64,000 nt of DNA. It comes from Bifidobacterium adolescentis ATCC 15703. Lineage in GTDB: Bacteria > Actinomycetota > Actinomycetes > Actinomycetales > Bifidobacteriaceae. The stretch covers positions 1,915,946 through 1,979,945 of the forward strand of contig NC_008618.1 in assembly GCF_000010425.1 (NCBI RefSeq), read 5' to 3'. Each line of letters opens with the position of its first letter. The first letter of the stretch is position 1. A program made the position numbers and the translations under genes. The notes below the pieces were generated by a model. The model had not been told where the DNA came from. It was given only the letters and a program-made list of their open reading frames with translations, and did not search any database. Positions 53,815 to 63,135 of the stretch are shown piece by piece.

Positions 53815-55647
53815 TTACTGCAACCTCCAGATTGCAAACGTATGCGCCGGCATGATCAGATAATCGTCGTCACCTCCCCCTGTGCTGACGCCACCCCCTC
53901 TGCCGGACACTCCAAGGCAGCACCAGTAACGATGCATCTCACCGGAATCGCCTTCCACAGCCGCGGCGGCCACGTCCACCACGCCGGTGCGATCGGACGG
54001 ATTGACGGCCACCAAGTAATCACCGACGCGGAACACCAGCTCATCGCCTTCCGTGTCGACGATCTTGCGATTGCCGTCGAACCATCGCGCATCGCTTTTG
54101 CGCAGGGCGATCAGCTTCGCATAGAAACCGATCAGATCGCGCATATGCCAAGCGCGGTTCCAATCCAGCCAGTTGAGCTCCTTGGTCGAATCGTACGAAT
54201 CGGAATTGCCGTATTTGGTGCGCGCGAACTCCTCGCCGGACAGCATGAACGGAATGCCTGCCGATGTGAGCACGATGCCGGCGGACAGACGATTGGCCCC
54301 CAGCACATCGTGCAACGCCTGTGCCATCTCCGGTCCGACGGCGTCCAGTCCCTGTTCGGAGAAATCGGCGTCATGCAGCGTCTTCGGCACATCCACCGTG
54401 TTTTCCTCGTCGCCTTCGGCCACGGCGCTGCCCAGCGAGCTCGCCGCAAGACTGGCGCATAGCTTGTCCCACAAGGTCAGGTCATCATGCGCGGAAACGT
54501 ATTGGATCACCTGCCCAGCAACGCCTTCCGGCCGGTCGCTATGGCGCCAGGCGTCCACCGCCTCGCGCACGGCCACGGCGTTGGCGTGCATGCCGCCGTT
54601 CACGTAGCCGGGGCGATCCGAATAGAACACGTGGCCTTTGATGGTGTCGCGCGTGGTGTCGCAGAAGTGGCCGATGCGATCGTCCAACTGCGCAAGCCCC
54701 TGCTTGCCGGCGAGCAGCGTGTCCGCGGGAAGTGGCGCCGACGCGCCTGCGGACCACGGTTCGCCATACATGAGGATGTCACGGCCGCGGCCGGGAATCT
54801 CGTTCAACGCGGCGCGCACGGCGTTCATGGTGTCCACGTCGATCAGGCCCATCAGATCGAAGCGGAAGCCGTCCATGTGGTATTCGCGCGCCCAGAACGT
54901 CACGGATTCCACGATGAACCGGCGGAACATCTTGCGTTCGGTGGCCATATCGCAGCCGCAGCCGGATCCGTTGGCCAGCGCGCCGTTGGGCTTGCGGCGC
55001 AGGAAGTATTTCGGCACCGTACGTTCGAACCAATTGTCGGTGGAGAACATGTGGTTGTAAACCACATCCATGATCACCTTGATGCCCGCACTGTGCAGCG
55101 CCTGCACCATCTGCTTGACTTCGCGGATTCGTGTGGTGCCGTCGAACGGATTGGTGGAGTACGAGCCTTCCGGCACATTGTAATTGATCGGATCGTAGCC
55201 CCAGTTATAGCGGTCGCAGGTCGTTTCGTCCACTGAACCGAAGTCGTAAATCGGCATCAGCTGCACTGCAGTGACACCAAGCTTCTTCAGGTACGCAAGG
55301 CCGGTCGGAAAGTCGGGATGGCCTTCCAACGACGTACCGTCATCGGTGAACGCAAGATACTTGCCGCGGTGCGATTCGGGGAAACCGCCGGCGGGATCAT
55401 TGCTGAAATCGCCCACATGGGTTTCCCAGACCACCGTCTGCGCAAGCGGCACGTCCGGCATATGGTCGCGGTACCAACCATCCGGATTGGTGCGGCTGAA
55501 GTCCACGACCATGCTGCGCCGGCCGTTCACACCGGCCCCGCGCGCCCACGGATCGGCGACGCGGTCCACGGAACCGCAATCGCGTTCAATCAAAAAGTCG
55601 TAATACACGCCGTGCTTGTTGTCGGCGAAAACGAAATTAGCGGCACT
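53815..55647 (-). pseudogene. pulA: Type I pullulanase, 5'-truncated
   Basis: The catalytic GH13 part is complete: PIYDFGSVDE, VIMDVVYNHMF, DGFRFDLMGLID with nucleophile Asp, MYGEPWS with acid/base Glu, YVSAHDDLTLWDKL, SGEEFARTK and a C-terminal beta domain. The N-terminus is lost: homologous sequence can be followed only to about 55647 (NFVFADNKHGVYYDFLIERD), behind an in-frame TAG. The only start is a GTG at 55608 with no ribosome site. Type I pullulanases normally have about 100 more residues here, including the CBM48 part. If translated at all it would lack this domain. It would debranch alpha-1,6 links of glycogen or starch. The lost part was probably deleted; 55650-55860 has palindromes instead. 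Confidence 0.7.
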
Positions 55648-55663
55648 TCGCTGCGTCTAGGTC

Positions 55664-55677
55664 TGCAAAGCTTTGCA
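55664..55677. promoter_or_regulatory. Palindrome TGCAAAGCTTTGCA
   Basis: Perfect 14-bp palindrome with the half-site TTTGCA, which is also used in the inverted repeat at 55723-55764 (TTTGCAAT / ATTGCAAA). Likely regulator sites, perhaps of a maltose-type LacI. Confidence 0.5.
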
Positions 55678-55857
55678 ATTCTCGAAGCCGAGTAGCAGAC
55701 GAGCAATGCCCCGTTGAAATAATCGTTTGCAATGCGGAGCGCTGCGCCTTCGTATTGCAAACGATAGTCAATATGAAAAAACAATTCCGGTTATCTATAT
55801 TCCTGAAATTAGAGCAAAATCGCAATATAGCAACACTCTCTTACCGCAAAACACGCT

Positions 55858-55886
55858 TTGAAAACGATATCATACCGTGATATAGT
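55858..55886 (+). promoter_or_regulatory. malQ promoter with palindromic spacer
   Basis: TTGAAA, 17-bp spacer, TATAGT. The spacer holds ATATCATACCGTGATAT (55867-55883), an inverted repeat that would let a repressor cover the promoter. Confidence 0.7.
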
Positions 55887-55981
55887 TATCTTTGGTGCGA
55901 ATGCCACCAGCATCGAAGCTGCGGCAATCGCAAGCAATGTAGCATGTCAGCCGTCACAAACGGCGCGGAAAGAAGGGACCC

Positions 55982-58150
55982 ATGACACAGACCCAGCAGA
56001 CCGAAAGCGCAGAACGCATCGCACGGCCTCTTATCCAGCTCGCCAAGCTCAATGGCATTTCCACGTCGTATATCGACCAGCTCGGCACCTATGTGGAAAT
56101 CCGCGACGAAGTGCTCGTCTCCGTATTGGCCGCACTCGGTGTGGACGCATCCAGCGACGAAGCGATCACCGCCTCCTATGCGGCGACCCAGCAGCGCATC
56201 GCAGACACACTTGTTGAGCCGACCGTCGTGAAGTTCATCGGCAAGGAAGCCGTCACGCCAATCCGCGCGAAAGGAAACGACGTGGCGCTGAAGCTGACGT
56301 TGGAAGACGGCACGGAATATGCGGGCGATCTGACCGCGTATCTGACGGGCTCGAACGCAGATGACGGCTCGCTGCAACTGACGCTGCCGGACGATATTCC
56401 CGCCGGCTACCACACGCTGGCCGTCGATGCCGGCCCGCTGCACGCCGAAGCCGCGCTGATCTGCGCACCGGCACGCATCGAACTGCCGCCAGCAGTAGCG
56501 GAAAAGCAACGTTGGGGCTGGATGGCACAGATGTATTCCATCCGTTCCGCTGAATCCTGGGGCGTGGGCGACTATGGCGATCTGAAGCTGCTGCTGTCCG
56601 ACGCGGCAACGAAATCGCATGCCGATTTCATGCTTATCAACCCGATTCACGCCACCGCGCCGGTGCCGCCGCTGGAGCCGTCGCCATATCTTCCCGAATC
56701 GCGTCGTTTTCTCAATGTGACGTACATCCGTCCGCAGGATATCGCTGAATATGCGGAACTCAACGAGGCGGACCAGGCCGAAGTGGCGCGTCTGCACGCG
56801 GAAGTCTCGCCAGCCAACGACAGTATCGAGCCGCTCGACATCAATTCCGCTTGGTGGCACAAGCGCCAGGCGCTGCAGCTTGTGTACAACGTGCCGCGTT
56901 CCGTCGAGCGTCAGGCCGCGTTCGACGCGTTCAAGGAGGCCGCGGGTCCGGATCTGCGCGCGTTCGCCGCATGGTCGGTGGCGTTCCAGGTGTGGGGCGC
57001 GCCGTGGGAAGGCACGTGGTTCAAGGACACGAACCGCGATTCGCCTGAAGTGGTGGAGCTCATGCGCGAGCACGCCGATATGGTCGATTTCGAATGCTGG
57101 CTGCAGTGGATCGCCGACGAGCAGGTGACAGCCGCGCAGAACGCCGCCCGTGACAGCGGTATGGCACTCGGCCTCATGCAGGATATGGCCGTGGGCGTGC
57201 ACTCGCTCGGCGCGGACGTGTGGTGGAATCCGGAACGTTTCGCAGTAGGCAGCGTAACCGTGGGCTGCCCACCGGACTTCTACAACCAGCAGGGTCAGGA
57301 TTGGGGCCAGCCGCCGTTCAATCCGAATTATCTGGCCAAAACTGGTTATGGCGTGTACCGCGAGATGGTGCACAACATGTTCTCGCACGCGGGCGCGGTG
57401 CGCATCGACCATATACTCGGCCTATTCCGTCTGTGGTGGATTCCGCAGGGCGAAGGCGCGCGCGGTGGCGCGTACGTTACGTACGACTATGAGGCGATGA
57501 TCGCGATCCTGACCATTGAAGCGTCCCGCGTGAACGGTTTGGTGGTCGGCGAGGATCTGGGCACCGTGCCTGATTACGTACGCACGGTACTCGGCGAGCA
57601 CGGCCTGCTGGGCTGCATGGTGGAATGGTTCGCCCGCGTGGACGACTCCCCCAACGCCGGCGACCCGTACGCCGATCCGTCCACGTACCGCAAGTACGCG
57701 CTGGCTTCCGTCACCACGCACGACCTGCCGCCGACCGCCGGCTACCTGCAGTTCGAGCACGTCAAGCTGCGCGAACAGCTGCACCTGCTGTCCGGCCCGG
57801 TCGAGGAGTTCCAGGCTTCCGCCACCGCCGAACGCGACGCGATGATGGACCGTCTTGTGGAGTCCGGCCTGATCACGCCGGAAGTGGCGGGCGATGTGGA
57901 AGGCCACATCCAGGAAATCGTCGAGGCGATGCACAAGATGCTGCTCAAGTCGCCGTCCGTGCTGCTGCAGGCCGCGTTGGTGGATGGCGTGGGCGAGACG
58001 CGCACGCAGAACCAGCCGGGCACGTCCAGTGAATACTCCAACTGGCGTGTGCCGCTGGCAGGCCCGGACCTCAAGGTGGTGCACACCGATGAGGTGTTCG
58101 ATCTGCCGCGCGTGCAATCGCTTGCCGCCATCATGAACGGCGAGAAGTAG
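55982..58150 (+). CDS. malQ: 4-alpha-glucanotransferase, MalQ (GH77)
   Basis: 722 aa; AAGAAGGGACC stands before the ATG. After an N-terminal beta domain of about 150 residues special to actinobacterial and Gram-negative MalQ, the barrel begins (KQRWGWMAQMYSIRSAESWGVGDYGDL), with LMQDMAVGVHSLGAD, AVRIDHILGLFRLWWIPQG (nucleophile Asp), VVGEDLGTVPDYV (acid/base Glu), SVTTHDLPPTAGYL. It transfers 1,4-glucan segments and frees glucose, for use of maltodextrins in the cytoplasm. A strong terminator follows. Confidence 0.96.
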   Translation: MTQTQQTESAERIARPLIQLAKLNGISTSYIDQLGTYVEIRDEVLVSVLAALGVDASSDEAITASYAATQQRIADTLVEPTVVKFIGKEAVTPIRAKGNDVALKLTLEDGTEYAGDLTAYLTGSNADDGSLQLTLPDDIPAGYHTLAVDAGPLHAEAALICAPARIELPPAVAEKQRWGWMAQMYSIRSAESWGVGDYGDLKLLLSDAATKSHADFMLINPIHATAPVPPLEPSPYLPESRRFLNVTYIRPQDIAEYAELNEADQAEVARLHAEVSPANDSIEPLDINSAWWHKRQALQLVYNVPRSVERQAAFDAFKEAAGPDLRAFAAWSVAFQVWGAPWEGTWFKDTNRDSPEVVELMREHADMVDFECWLQWIADEQVTAAQNAARDSGMALGLMQDMAVGVHSLGADVWWNPERFAVGSVTVGCPPDFYNQQGQDWGQPPFNPNYLAKTGYGVYREMVHNMFSHAGAVRIDHILGLFRLWWIPQGEGARGGAYVTYDYEAMIAILTIEASRVNGLVVGEDLGTVPDYVRTVLGEHGLLGCMVEWFARVDDSPNAGDPYADPSTYRKYALASVTTHDLPPTAGYLQFEHVKLREQLHLLSGPVEEFQASATAERDAMMDRLVESGLITPEVAGDVEGHIQEIVEAMHKMLLKSPSVLLQAALVDGVGETRTQNQPGTSSEYSNWRVPLAGPDLKVVHTDEVFDLPRVQSLAAIMNGEK

Positions 58151-58186
58151 CGTTTAGACTTACCATTCCCCTTTCCTTACAAACCA

Positions 58187-58222
58187 AAATTCCGGTCCTC
58201 CTTGTGGAGGGCCGGAATTTTT
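58187..58222 (+). terminator. Terminator of malQ
   Basis: AAATTCCGGTCCTCC pairs with GGAGGGCCGGAATTT followed by TTTC. Confidence 0.85.
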
Positions 58223-58312
58223 CATATATGCAAGGCGATTTGGGAGCGGTTAGGCCGCCTGAGAACAATCGCAACCTCAGCCAGCAGTGCAACGGCCAGG
58301 TTCAGCGGTCGA

Positions 58313-60061
58313 TCAGCCCAGCAGCAGCCAGACGGAGGCGTCGCTATCCAGCTTGCCGTCGTCCGTCAACGGCACGGAATTTGCGATGGCGACCGCATCG
58401 TCCGGCAGGGCGATCGGCTCGTCGCCGAAATTGGTGACGGACAGGAATCGACGGCCTTCCGTGGCCGGACGCGAGTAGGCGACCACCGTATCGCCCATGT
58501 CCAGCAGGTCGGCGGACGTGTCTCCGGTCGCCGTCAGCACCGTCTGCCGCAGCTGCAACAGCTTGCGGTACAAGTGCAGCATGGAACCGTTGTCATCGGC
58601 CTCGACGTCGGCCGCGAAATCCTTGAACCAGGCCGGCTGCGGCAGGTGCGCGTCGGCGGAATCGCCCTGCTCCGGGCCGAAACCGAACGTGCCGCCGGTG
58701 ATGAAGTCCGGGCTCCACGAAGCCGGTTCGCCGCAATCGGCAGCCTTCCACGGCATCGGTGCACGGCAGCCGTCACGACCCTTGTCGGTGAAGTTGCGAC
58801 GGGTGTTGAACGGCGTCGGATCCTCAAGACGATCCCACGGAATGTTCGCCACTTCGAACAGGCCCAGTTCCTCGCCCTGATACACGTAGGCGGAACCCGG
58901 CAGGCCCAGTTCCATCAGCGCGGCTGCGCGGGCGCGACGGGTGCCGAGCTCACGATTCTCGCGGTAGGTCTCTCCGTCACGCAACAGCCAATCGTGCGCC
59001 AGCTGGTGGTACGGAGCGTCCTTCACCTGCGGCAGACCGAAACGCGACGGACTGCGCGGCACATCGTGGTTGTTCATAACCCACGTCGTGGTGGAACCGT
59101 GAGTTTCCTCGGCGGCGCGCAAGCCGTCAGCAATGGCCGTACGGAACTCGTCGGCGAACCAGTTGGCTTCGGCGAACTCGAAATTGAACACCTGGCCGAG
59201 CTCGTCGGTGGACGCGTACAGATGCTGCGATTCGGCCTTCACCCACGCCTCGCCGACGGCGAAACGCGGCGGATTGTACTCGTTGAACACCTGACGCCAT
59301 TCGCGGTAGATGTCGTGCACTTCCGGACGGTCCCACAGCGGGCTGAACGCGCCGTCCGCCGGCAGCACATGCTGCACCGCGGCCGGATCCATGTCGGCCA
59401 GCGGCACGGAATCGAGGTCCTTGGCCAAGCCGTGCGCCACGTCGATGCGGAAGCCGTCGGTTCCGTGGTCGGACCAGAATCGCAATGTCTTCTTGAATTC
59501 CTCGTGCACGTCCGGATTCTTCCAATTCAAATCCGGCTGCTCCTTGGCGAACATGTGCAGGTACCACTGGCCGTCGTCGACCTGCTGCCACGCCGGGCCG
59601 CCGAACAGCGACTGCCAGTCGTTCGGCGGCAGCTCGCCGTGCTCGCCGCGGCCTTCGCGGAAGATGTAGCGGTCGCGTGCGGCCGAACCGCGGCCGGCGG
59701 CGAGCGCCTCGATGAACATCTTGTGCTTGTTGGACGTGTGGTTCGGCACGATGTCGACGATCACCTTGATGCCGGCTTCATGCGCGGCGGCGGCCATCGC
59801 GTCGAAATCGGCCATGGTGCCGAGGCGCGGGTCCACGTTGCGGTAGTCGATCACGTCGTAGCCGCCATCGGCCAGGTCGGACGGGTAGAACGGGCTCAGC
59901 CAGATCGCGTCGATGCCGAGATTCTTCAGGTAATCCATTTTCTCGGTGACACCGGCGATGTCTCCCAACCCGTCGCCGTTCACGTCTTTGAAGCTGCGCG
60001 GGTAGATCTGGTAGACGACGGCTTGCTTCCACCAATCGTCACGCATGTTGTTTGCTGTCAC
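58313..60061 (-). CDS. GH13 alpha-glucosidase (AglB/oligo-1,6-glucosidase type)
   Basis: 582 aa with a GTG start at 60061 (AGGGG five bases upstream). GH13 motifs in order: VVYQIYPRSFKDVNGDGLGDI, IVDIVPNHTS, GFRIDVAHGL with nucleophile Asp, AVGEAWV with acid/base Glu, VMNNHDVPRSPSRFG; subfamily 30-like from these. No signal peptide. It cuts glucose from alpha-glucosides such as isomaltose, sucrose, panose or maltose; which one cannot be read. It is divergent from the YesL gene, with a perfect LacI-type site between them. Confidence 0.93.
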   Translation of the reverse strand: MTANNMRDDWWKQAVVYQIYPRSFKDVNGDGLGDIAGVTEKMDYLKNLGIDAIWLSPFYPSDLADGGYDVIDYRNVDPRLGTMADFDAMAAAAHEAGIKVIVDIVPNHTSNKHKMFIEALAAGRGSAARDRYIFREGRGEHGELPPNDWQSLFGGPAWQQVDDGQWYLHMFAKEQPDLNWKNPDVHEEFKKTLRFWSDHGTDGFRIDVAHGLAKDLDSVPLADMDPAAVQHVLPADGAFSPLWDRPEVHDIYREWRQVFNEYNPPRFAVGEAWVKAESQHLYASTDELGQVFNFEFAEANWFADEFRTAIADGLRAAEETHGSTTTWVMNNHDVPRSPSRFGLPQVKDAPYHQLAHDWLLRDGETYRENRELGTRRARAAALMELGLPGSAYVYQGEELGLFEVANIPWDRLEDPTPFNTRRNFTDKGRDGCRAPMPWKAADCGEPASWSPDFITGGTFGFGPEQGDSADAHLPQPAWFKDFAADVEADDNGSMLHLYRKLLQLRQTVLTATGDTSADLLDMGDTVVAYSRPATEGRRFLSVTNFGDEPIALPDDAVAIANSVPLTDDGKLDSDASVWLLLG

Positions 60062-60172
60062 GATAACCCCTTTTGTCGTAGTCCATCGGATGCGGAGCAC
60101 TGTCTCCGCTACATGAAAACGATAACATCAAGCAAAGCGAAACGCTAATGAAAACTTAATCATTGCAGCACA

Positions 60173-60184
60173 TCAAACGTTTGA
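60173..60184. promoter_or_regulatory. LacI-type operator TCAAACGTTTGA
   Basis: Perfect 12-bp palindrome with AACGTT centre in the divergent spacer between the alpha-glucosidase and YesL genes. It matches the sites at 62914 and 63029 in the centre, so probably the same regulator. Confidence 0.7.
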
Positions 60185-60274
60185 CGAAAATGTGCATACT
60201 CCAGCTGTATCGAGTAGAATCGCGGAAGATTCGACTTGCATACGTTGCCAACGGATGCCATACGAAAGGCGATT

Positions 60275-60877
60275 ATGAAGTTCCTCTCCCCCGATTCCGG
60301 CTTTATGCGCGGCCTGAGCGACGCCGTCGACGCGATCTGGATCAACATTCTGATGCTCGTCACCAGCATTCCGATCATCACGATCGGCGCGGCACTGACC
60401 GCCGGCCACGACGCCGTCCGTCGCACGCTGTCCGGCGAAGGCACGGCGACGCGCAATTATTTCAAGGCGTTCCGTTCGAATTTTGCGAAATCGACCGGCT
60501 ATTGGCTGATTTTCGGCACGACCGGCACGCTGTGCGTCTACTCGTGGATCGTGCTGCAGATCACGCCGCTGCTCATTCCGAAATTCGCGTTGACGATTGT
60601 GTGGCTCATCGGTTTCGAATGGGTGTGGGCGTTGCAGGCGCGGTTCGAGAACTCGTTCTGGCGCACGCTTGGCAACGCTTTTGTGTTCGGCGTGAGCAAC
60701 ATCGGCCACACGTTGGCATTGGTTGCGATCGACGCAGTGTACGTGGCGCTGCTCGTGGCCAGCTGGGTTTACATGCCGCAGGGCCTGTTCCTGCTGCTCA
60801 TACTGGGGTATGGCACGATGCTGATGCTGCATTCGCCGATTCTCGAGCATGTCTTCCGCAAGTACATCAGCAAGTAA
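60275..60877 (+). CDS. YesL-like (DUF624) membrane protein
   Basis: 200 aa from the ATG at 60275 (GAAAGG upstream). About four to five membrane segments; the N-terminal DAIWINILMLVTSIPIITIGAALTAGHDAVRR is characteristic of the DUF624/YesL family. Members sit beside carbohydrate ABC transporters and are thought to assist their assembly or stability. Here two permease genes follow, on the other strand. The exact role is unknown. Confidence 0.85.
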   Translation: MKFLSPDSGFMRGLSDAVDAIWINILMLVTSIPIITIGAALTAGHDAVRRTLSGEGTATRNYFKAFRSNFAKSTGYWLIFGTTGTLCVYSWIVLQITPLLIPKFALTIVWLIGFEWVWALQARFENSFWRTLGNAFVFGVSNIGHTLALVAIDAVYVALLVASWVYMPQGLFLLLILGYGTMLMLHSPILEHVFRKYISK

Positions 60878-60890
60878 TTAGGCACGAAAA

Positions 60891-60925
60891 AAGGGACTGA
60901 TTCGCATCAGTCCCTTAAATTTTTC
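60891..60925 (+). terminator. Terminator of the YesL-like gene
   Basis: AAGGGACTGAT pairs with ATCAGTCCCTT, then AAATTTTT. Confidence 0.9.
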
Positions 60926-60944
60926 TGGGTGAAAATCAGCCCTT

Positions 60945-60977
60945 CACCGCGCCGCCTTCGGCCCTGCAATTAAGGAC
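60945..60977 (-). pseudogene. 3' scrap of a second permease gene
   Basis: Minus strand ends GAAGGCGGCGCGGTGAAGGGC-TGA, that is E-G-G-A-V-K-G-stop, the classic end of a sugar ABC permease. The intact gene 100 bp upstream ends A-G-A-V-K-G-stop. So only the last codons of another permease remain, which points to a deletion or recombination at this spot. Confidence 0.45.
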
Positions 60978-61034
60978 CGCGCTACGCGCGGGCTCAACGT
61001 TACCCTCGCGGCATAGCCGCTCGGGCTGGAGCCT

Positions 61035-61085
61035 GGGAACAGCGCACTGCGCTGTTCCCTAAGGGCTGATCGAAGATCAGCCCTT
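61035..61085 (-). terminator. Two hairpins at the end of the permease operon
   Basis: GGGAACAGCGC/GCGCTGTTCCC at 61035-61059 and AAGGGCTGATC/GATCAGCCCTT at 61061-61085; the second includes the stop codon. No T-run follows either stem, so mRNA protection is possible. Confidence 0.6.
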
Positions 61086-61919
61086 AACGGCTCCAGCCAT
61101 AACACCCTTCACGATGTACTTCTGGCAGATCAGGTAGAAGATGATGATCGGGATGATGGCCATGACCAGGCATGCCATCATGGCGCCCATATCCACGGAA
61201 CCATAACCGCCCTTCAGATACTGCACCGCCACGGAAATGGTCTTGTACTTGCTCAAATCGAGCGTCAGGTACGGCAGCAGGTAGTCGTTCCAGATCCACA
61301 TGGCCTGCAGAATGGCCACGGACACAATGGACGGCTTCATGATCGGCACCACGATCTGGAAGAAGATACGCGGCACGGAAGCACCATCGATCATGGCGGA
61401 TTCTTCCAGCGATTCCGGAATGCCCTTAACCACACCGGTGAAGATGAACACGGCCAGACCAGCGCCGAAGCCCAGATACACGAAGCACAGACCCCACGGG
61501 GTGTTGAGCTTGAGCATATCGGCCAGCTTGGAGAGGGTGAACATGACCATCTGGAACGGCACGATCATGTTGAACAGGAACAACGTGTACAGCAGCTTTG
61601 CAGCCCAGTTGTTCACGCGGACGATCCACCATGCGCACATCGAAGTGCACACCAGAATCAGCGCCACGGAACCGACAGTGATGAGCAGGGTCCAGCCGAA
61701 ACTGGCAAAGAAGTTCGTGGTCTCGAGGCCACGCGTATAGTTTTCAAGTCCAACGAACGCCTTACCGGTCGGCAGGGAGAACGCGTTACGAGAAATATAC
61801 GCCTTCTGCTTGAAAGAGTTGATGATCACCAGCACGATCGGGAAGATCCACGCCAGCGAAACCACCGCGAACAGTACGGACCACAGTGCGCCGTGCTTGA
61901 CTTTTTCTCCGGAGTTCAT
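61077..61919 (-). CDS. Sugar ABC transporter permease (MalG/MsmG type)
   Basis: 280 aa, six membrane segments. The EAA loop that contacts the ATPase is ESLEESAMIDGASVPRIFFQIVVPIMKPS. Ends in the usual VMAGAVKG. It forms the membrane channel with the gene upstream. The start overlaps that stop codon by 4 bp (ATGA). The binding protein and ATPase genes are not in the window; many bifidobacterial sugar systems share one ATPase (MsmK-like). Substrate probably an alpha-gluco-oligosaccharide (inference). Confidence 0.93.
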   Translation of the reverse strand: MNSGEKVKHGALWSVLFAVVSLAWIFPIVLVIINSFKQKAYISRNAFSLPTGKAFVGLENYTRGLETTNFFASFGWTLLITVGSVALILVCTSMCAWWIVRVNNWAAKLLYTLFLFNMIVPFQMVMFTLSKLADMLKLNTPWGLCFVYLGFGAGLAVFIFTGVVKGIPESLEESAMIDGASVPRIFFQIVVPIMKPSIVSVAILQAMWIWNDYLLPYLTLDLSKYKTISVAVQYLKGGYGSVDMGAMMACLVMAIIPIIIFYLICQKYIVKGVMAGAVKG

Positions 61920-62770
61920 GCCTCCACCTCCTTGCTCGTGGTGAGCTTGTTCTGGATGAGCGCCACGATGGCCACCAGAATGAAGAACAGCACTGCCTTC
62001 GCTTGGCCGACGCCTTCCCAGCCCATACGGCCATAGAACGTGCGGGTAATGTTCATTGCCAGACCTTCAGACATGTTCGACGGAGCGCCGTTGGTCAATG
62101 CAAGGTTCTGATCGTACAGCTTGAAGCCGTTGGTGACACACAGGAACGAGCATACGGTGATCGACGGCATCATCAGCGGAATGATGATCTTGAACATGGT
62201 CTGGGTGCCGTTTGCGCCGTCCACGGAAGCCGCTTCGAGCACGTCGGTCGGCAGCGACTGCATGCCTGCGATGTAGATAATCATCATATAGCCGATCTGC
62301 TGCCAGCACACCAAGATGACCAAGCCCCAGAAGCCGTAGGTTGCGCTATACGTCAACGCGCGGCCCCAGTGAGCGAGAATGCCGTTGAGCAGCAGCATCC
62401 AGATGTAGCCCAGGATAATGCCACCGATGAGGTTCGGCATGAAGAACACCGAACGGAAGATGTTGGAGCCCTTGATGGCCTTGGTCAGCATGTATGCGAT
62501 GGCGAACGCGACTACGTTGATCACGATCGTCGTGATGATGGTCAGTGCCGTCGAGAAGCCCAGCGCGTGCAGGAACTCCTTATCGGCAAAAGCCCTCTTG
62601 TAGTTTTTCAGACCGACGAATTCGGCGTCGGTGACGGTGGTGAACTTGCAGAAGCTCAGATACACACCCATGATGAACGGGATCACAAACCCGATGATGA
62701 ACGCGGCGAACGTTGGCAGCGCGAAGAGCGCCCACCACTTTCGTATCGCCTTGCCAGCCATGCTGATCAT
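61916..62770 (-). CDS. Sugar ABC transporter permease (MalF/MsmF type)
   Basis: 284 aa from the ATG at 62770 (AAAGCAGG upstream; an ATG at 62761 is possible). Six membrane segments and the EAA loop PTDVLEAASVDGANGTQTMFKIIIPLMMPS. It pairs with the following MalG-type permease. Divergent from the LacI gene at 63136; three operator-like sites lie in the spacer. The binding-protein gene that usually leads such operons is not upstream; it may lie elsewhere. Confidence 0.93.
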   Translation of the reverse strand: MISMAGKAIRKWWALFALPTFAAFIIGFVIPFIMGVYLSFCKFTTVTDAEFVGLKNYKRAFADKEFLHALGFSTALTIITTIVINVVAFAIAYMLTKAIKGSNIFRSVFFMPNLIGGIILGYIWMLLLNGILAHWGRALTYSATYGFWGLVILVCWQQIGYMMIIYIAGMQSLPTDVLEAASVDGANGTQTMFKIIIPLMMPSITVCSFLCVTNGFKLYDQNLALTNGAPSNMSEGLAMNITRTFYGRMGWEGVGQAKAVLFFILVAIVALIQNKLTTSKEVEA

Positions 62771-62913
62771 AGCCTGCCTGCTTTCTTTCCTTCTCCATTC
62801 CGCGTACCGCGTCAACGCGGGCGGGAATTCCATTCCCCAGAGGAACCATCCACAGCATTGTTTCCTGTTTCTCCAGTGCTTACATCAGTCATGATAAACG
62901 GCATGACTGCAAA

Positions 62914-62928
62914 TGTCAAACGTTGTCA
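62914..62928. promoter_or_regulatory. LacI-type operator 1
   Basis: TGTCAAACGTTGTCA, an imperfect palindrome around AACGTT. Confidence 0.7.
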
Positions 62929-62955
62929 TTTTCGTATGTCACGCACGGCAAAATA

Positions 62956-62968
62956 TGAAACGTTGTCA
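62956..62968. promoter_or_regulatory. LacI-type operator 2
   Basis: TGAAACGTTGTCA, 42 bp from operator 1 (four helical turns). Confidence 0.65.
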
Positions 62969-63028
62969 CCAAAAACCATCTCTAGAGAACGCTTATATTC
63001 CACGCAATGCCCAACTACCACCACTTTA

Positions 63029-63043
63029 TGAAAACGTTTGTAA
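63029..63043. promoter_or_regulatory. LacI-type operator 3
   Basis: TGAAAACGTTTGTAA, about 93 bp before the LacI start; suits autoregulation. Confidence 0.65.
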
Positions 63044-63135
63044 TGAATAAGTTGCAAATTGGACAAGAACACGGTCTTAATGGTGAGGGGAGGTAGCATT
63101 ACATTATTCAAGCAATCACTGTACAGGGGACTCGA

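Larger units (their letters stand above)
55609..55981. other. Divergent region, truncated pullulanase / malQ
   Basis: 373 bp. It has a perfect palindrome TGCAAAGCTTTGCA (55664-55677), an 11-bp inverted repeat TCGTTTGCAAT/ATTGCAAACGA (55723-55764) and the malQ promoter (55858-55886). The pullulanase N-terminus expected here is missing. Confidence 0.6.
62771..63135. other. Divergent control region, permeases / LacI
   Basis: 365 bp with three LacI-type sites (62914-62928, 62956-62968, 63029-63043) and AT-rich promoter sequence. No gene. A usual binding-protein gene is absent. Confidence 0.65.

Noticed and set aside
58202-60148. 648-residue open frame opposite the GH13 alpha-glucosidase
   Set aside because: Antisense shadow; no recognisable domain.
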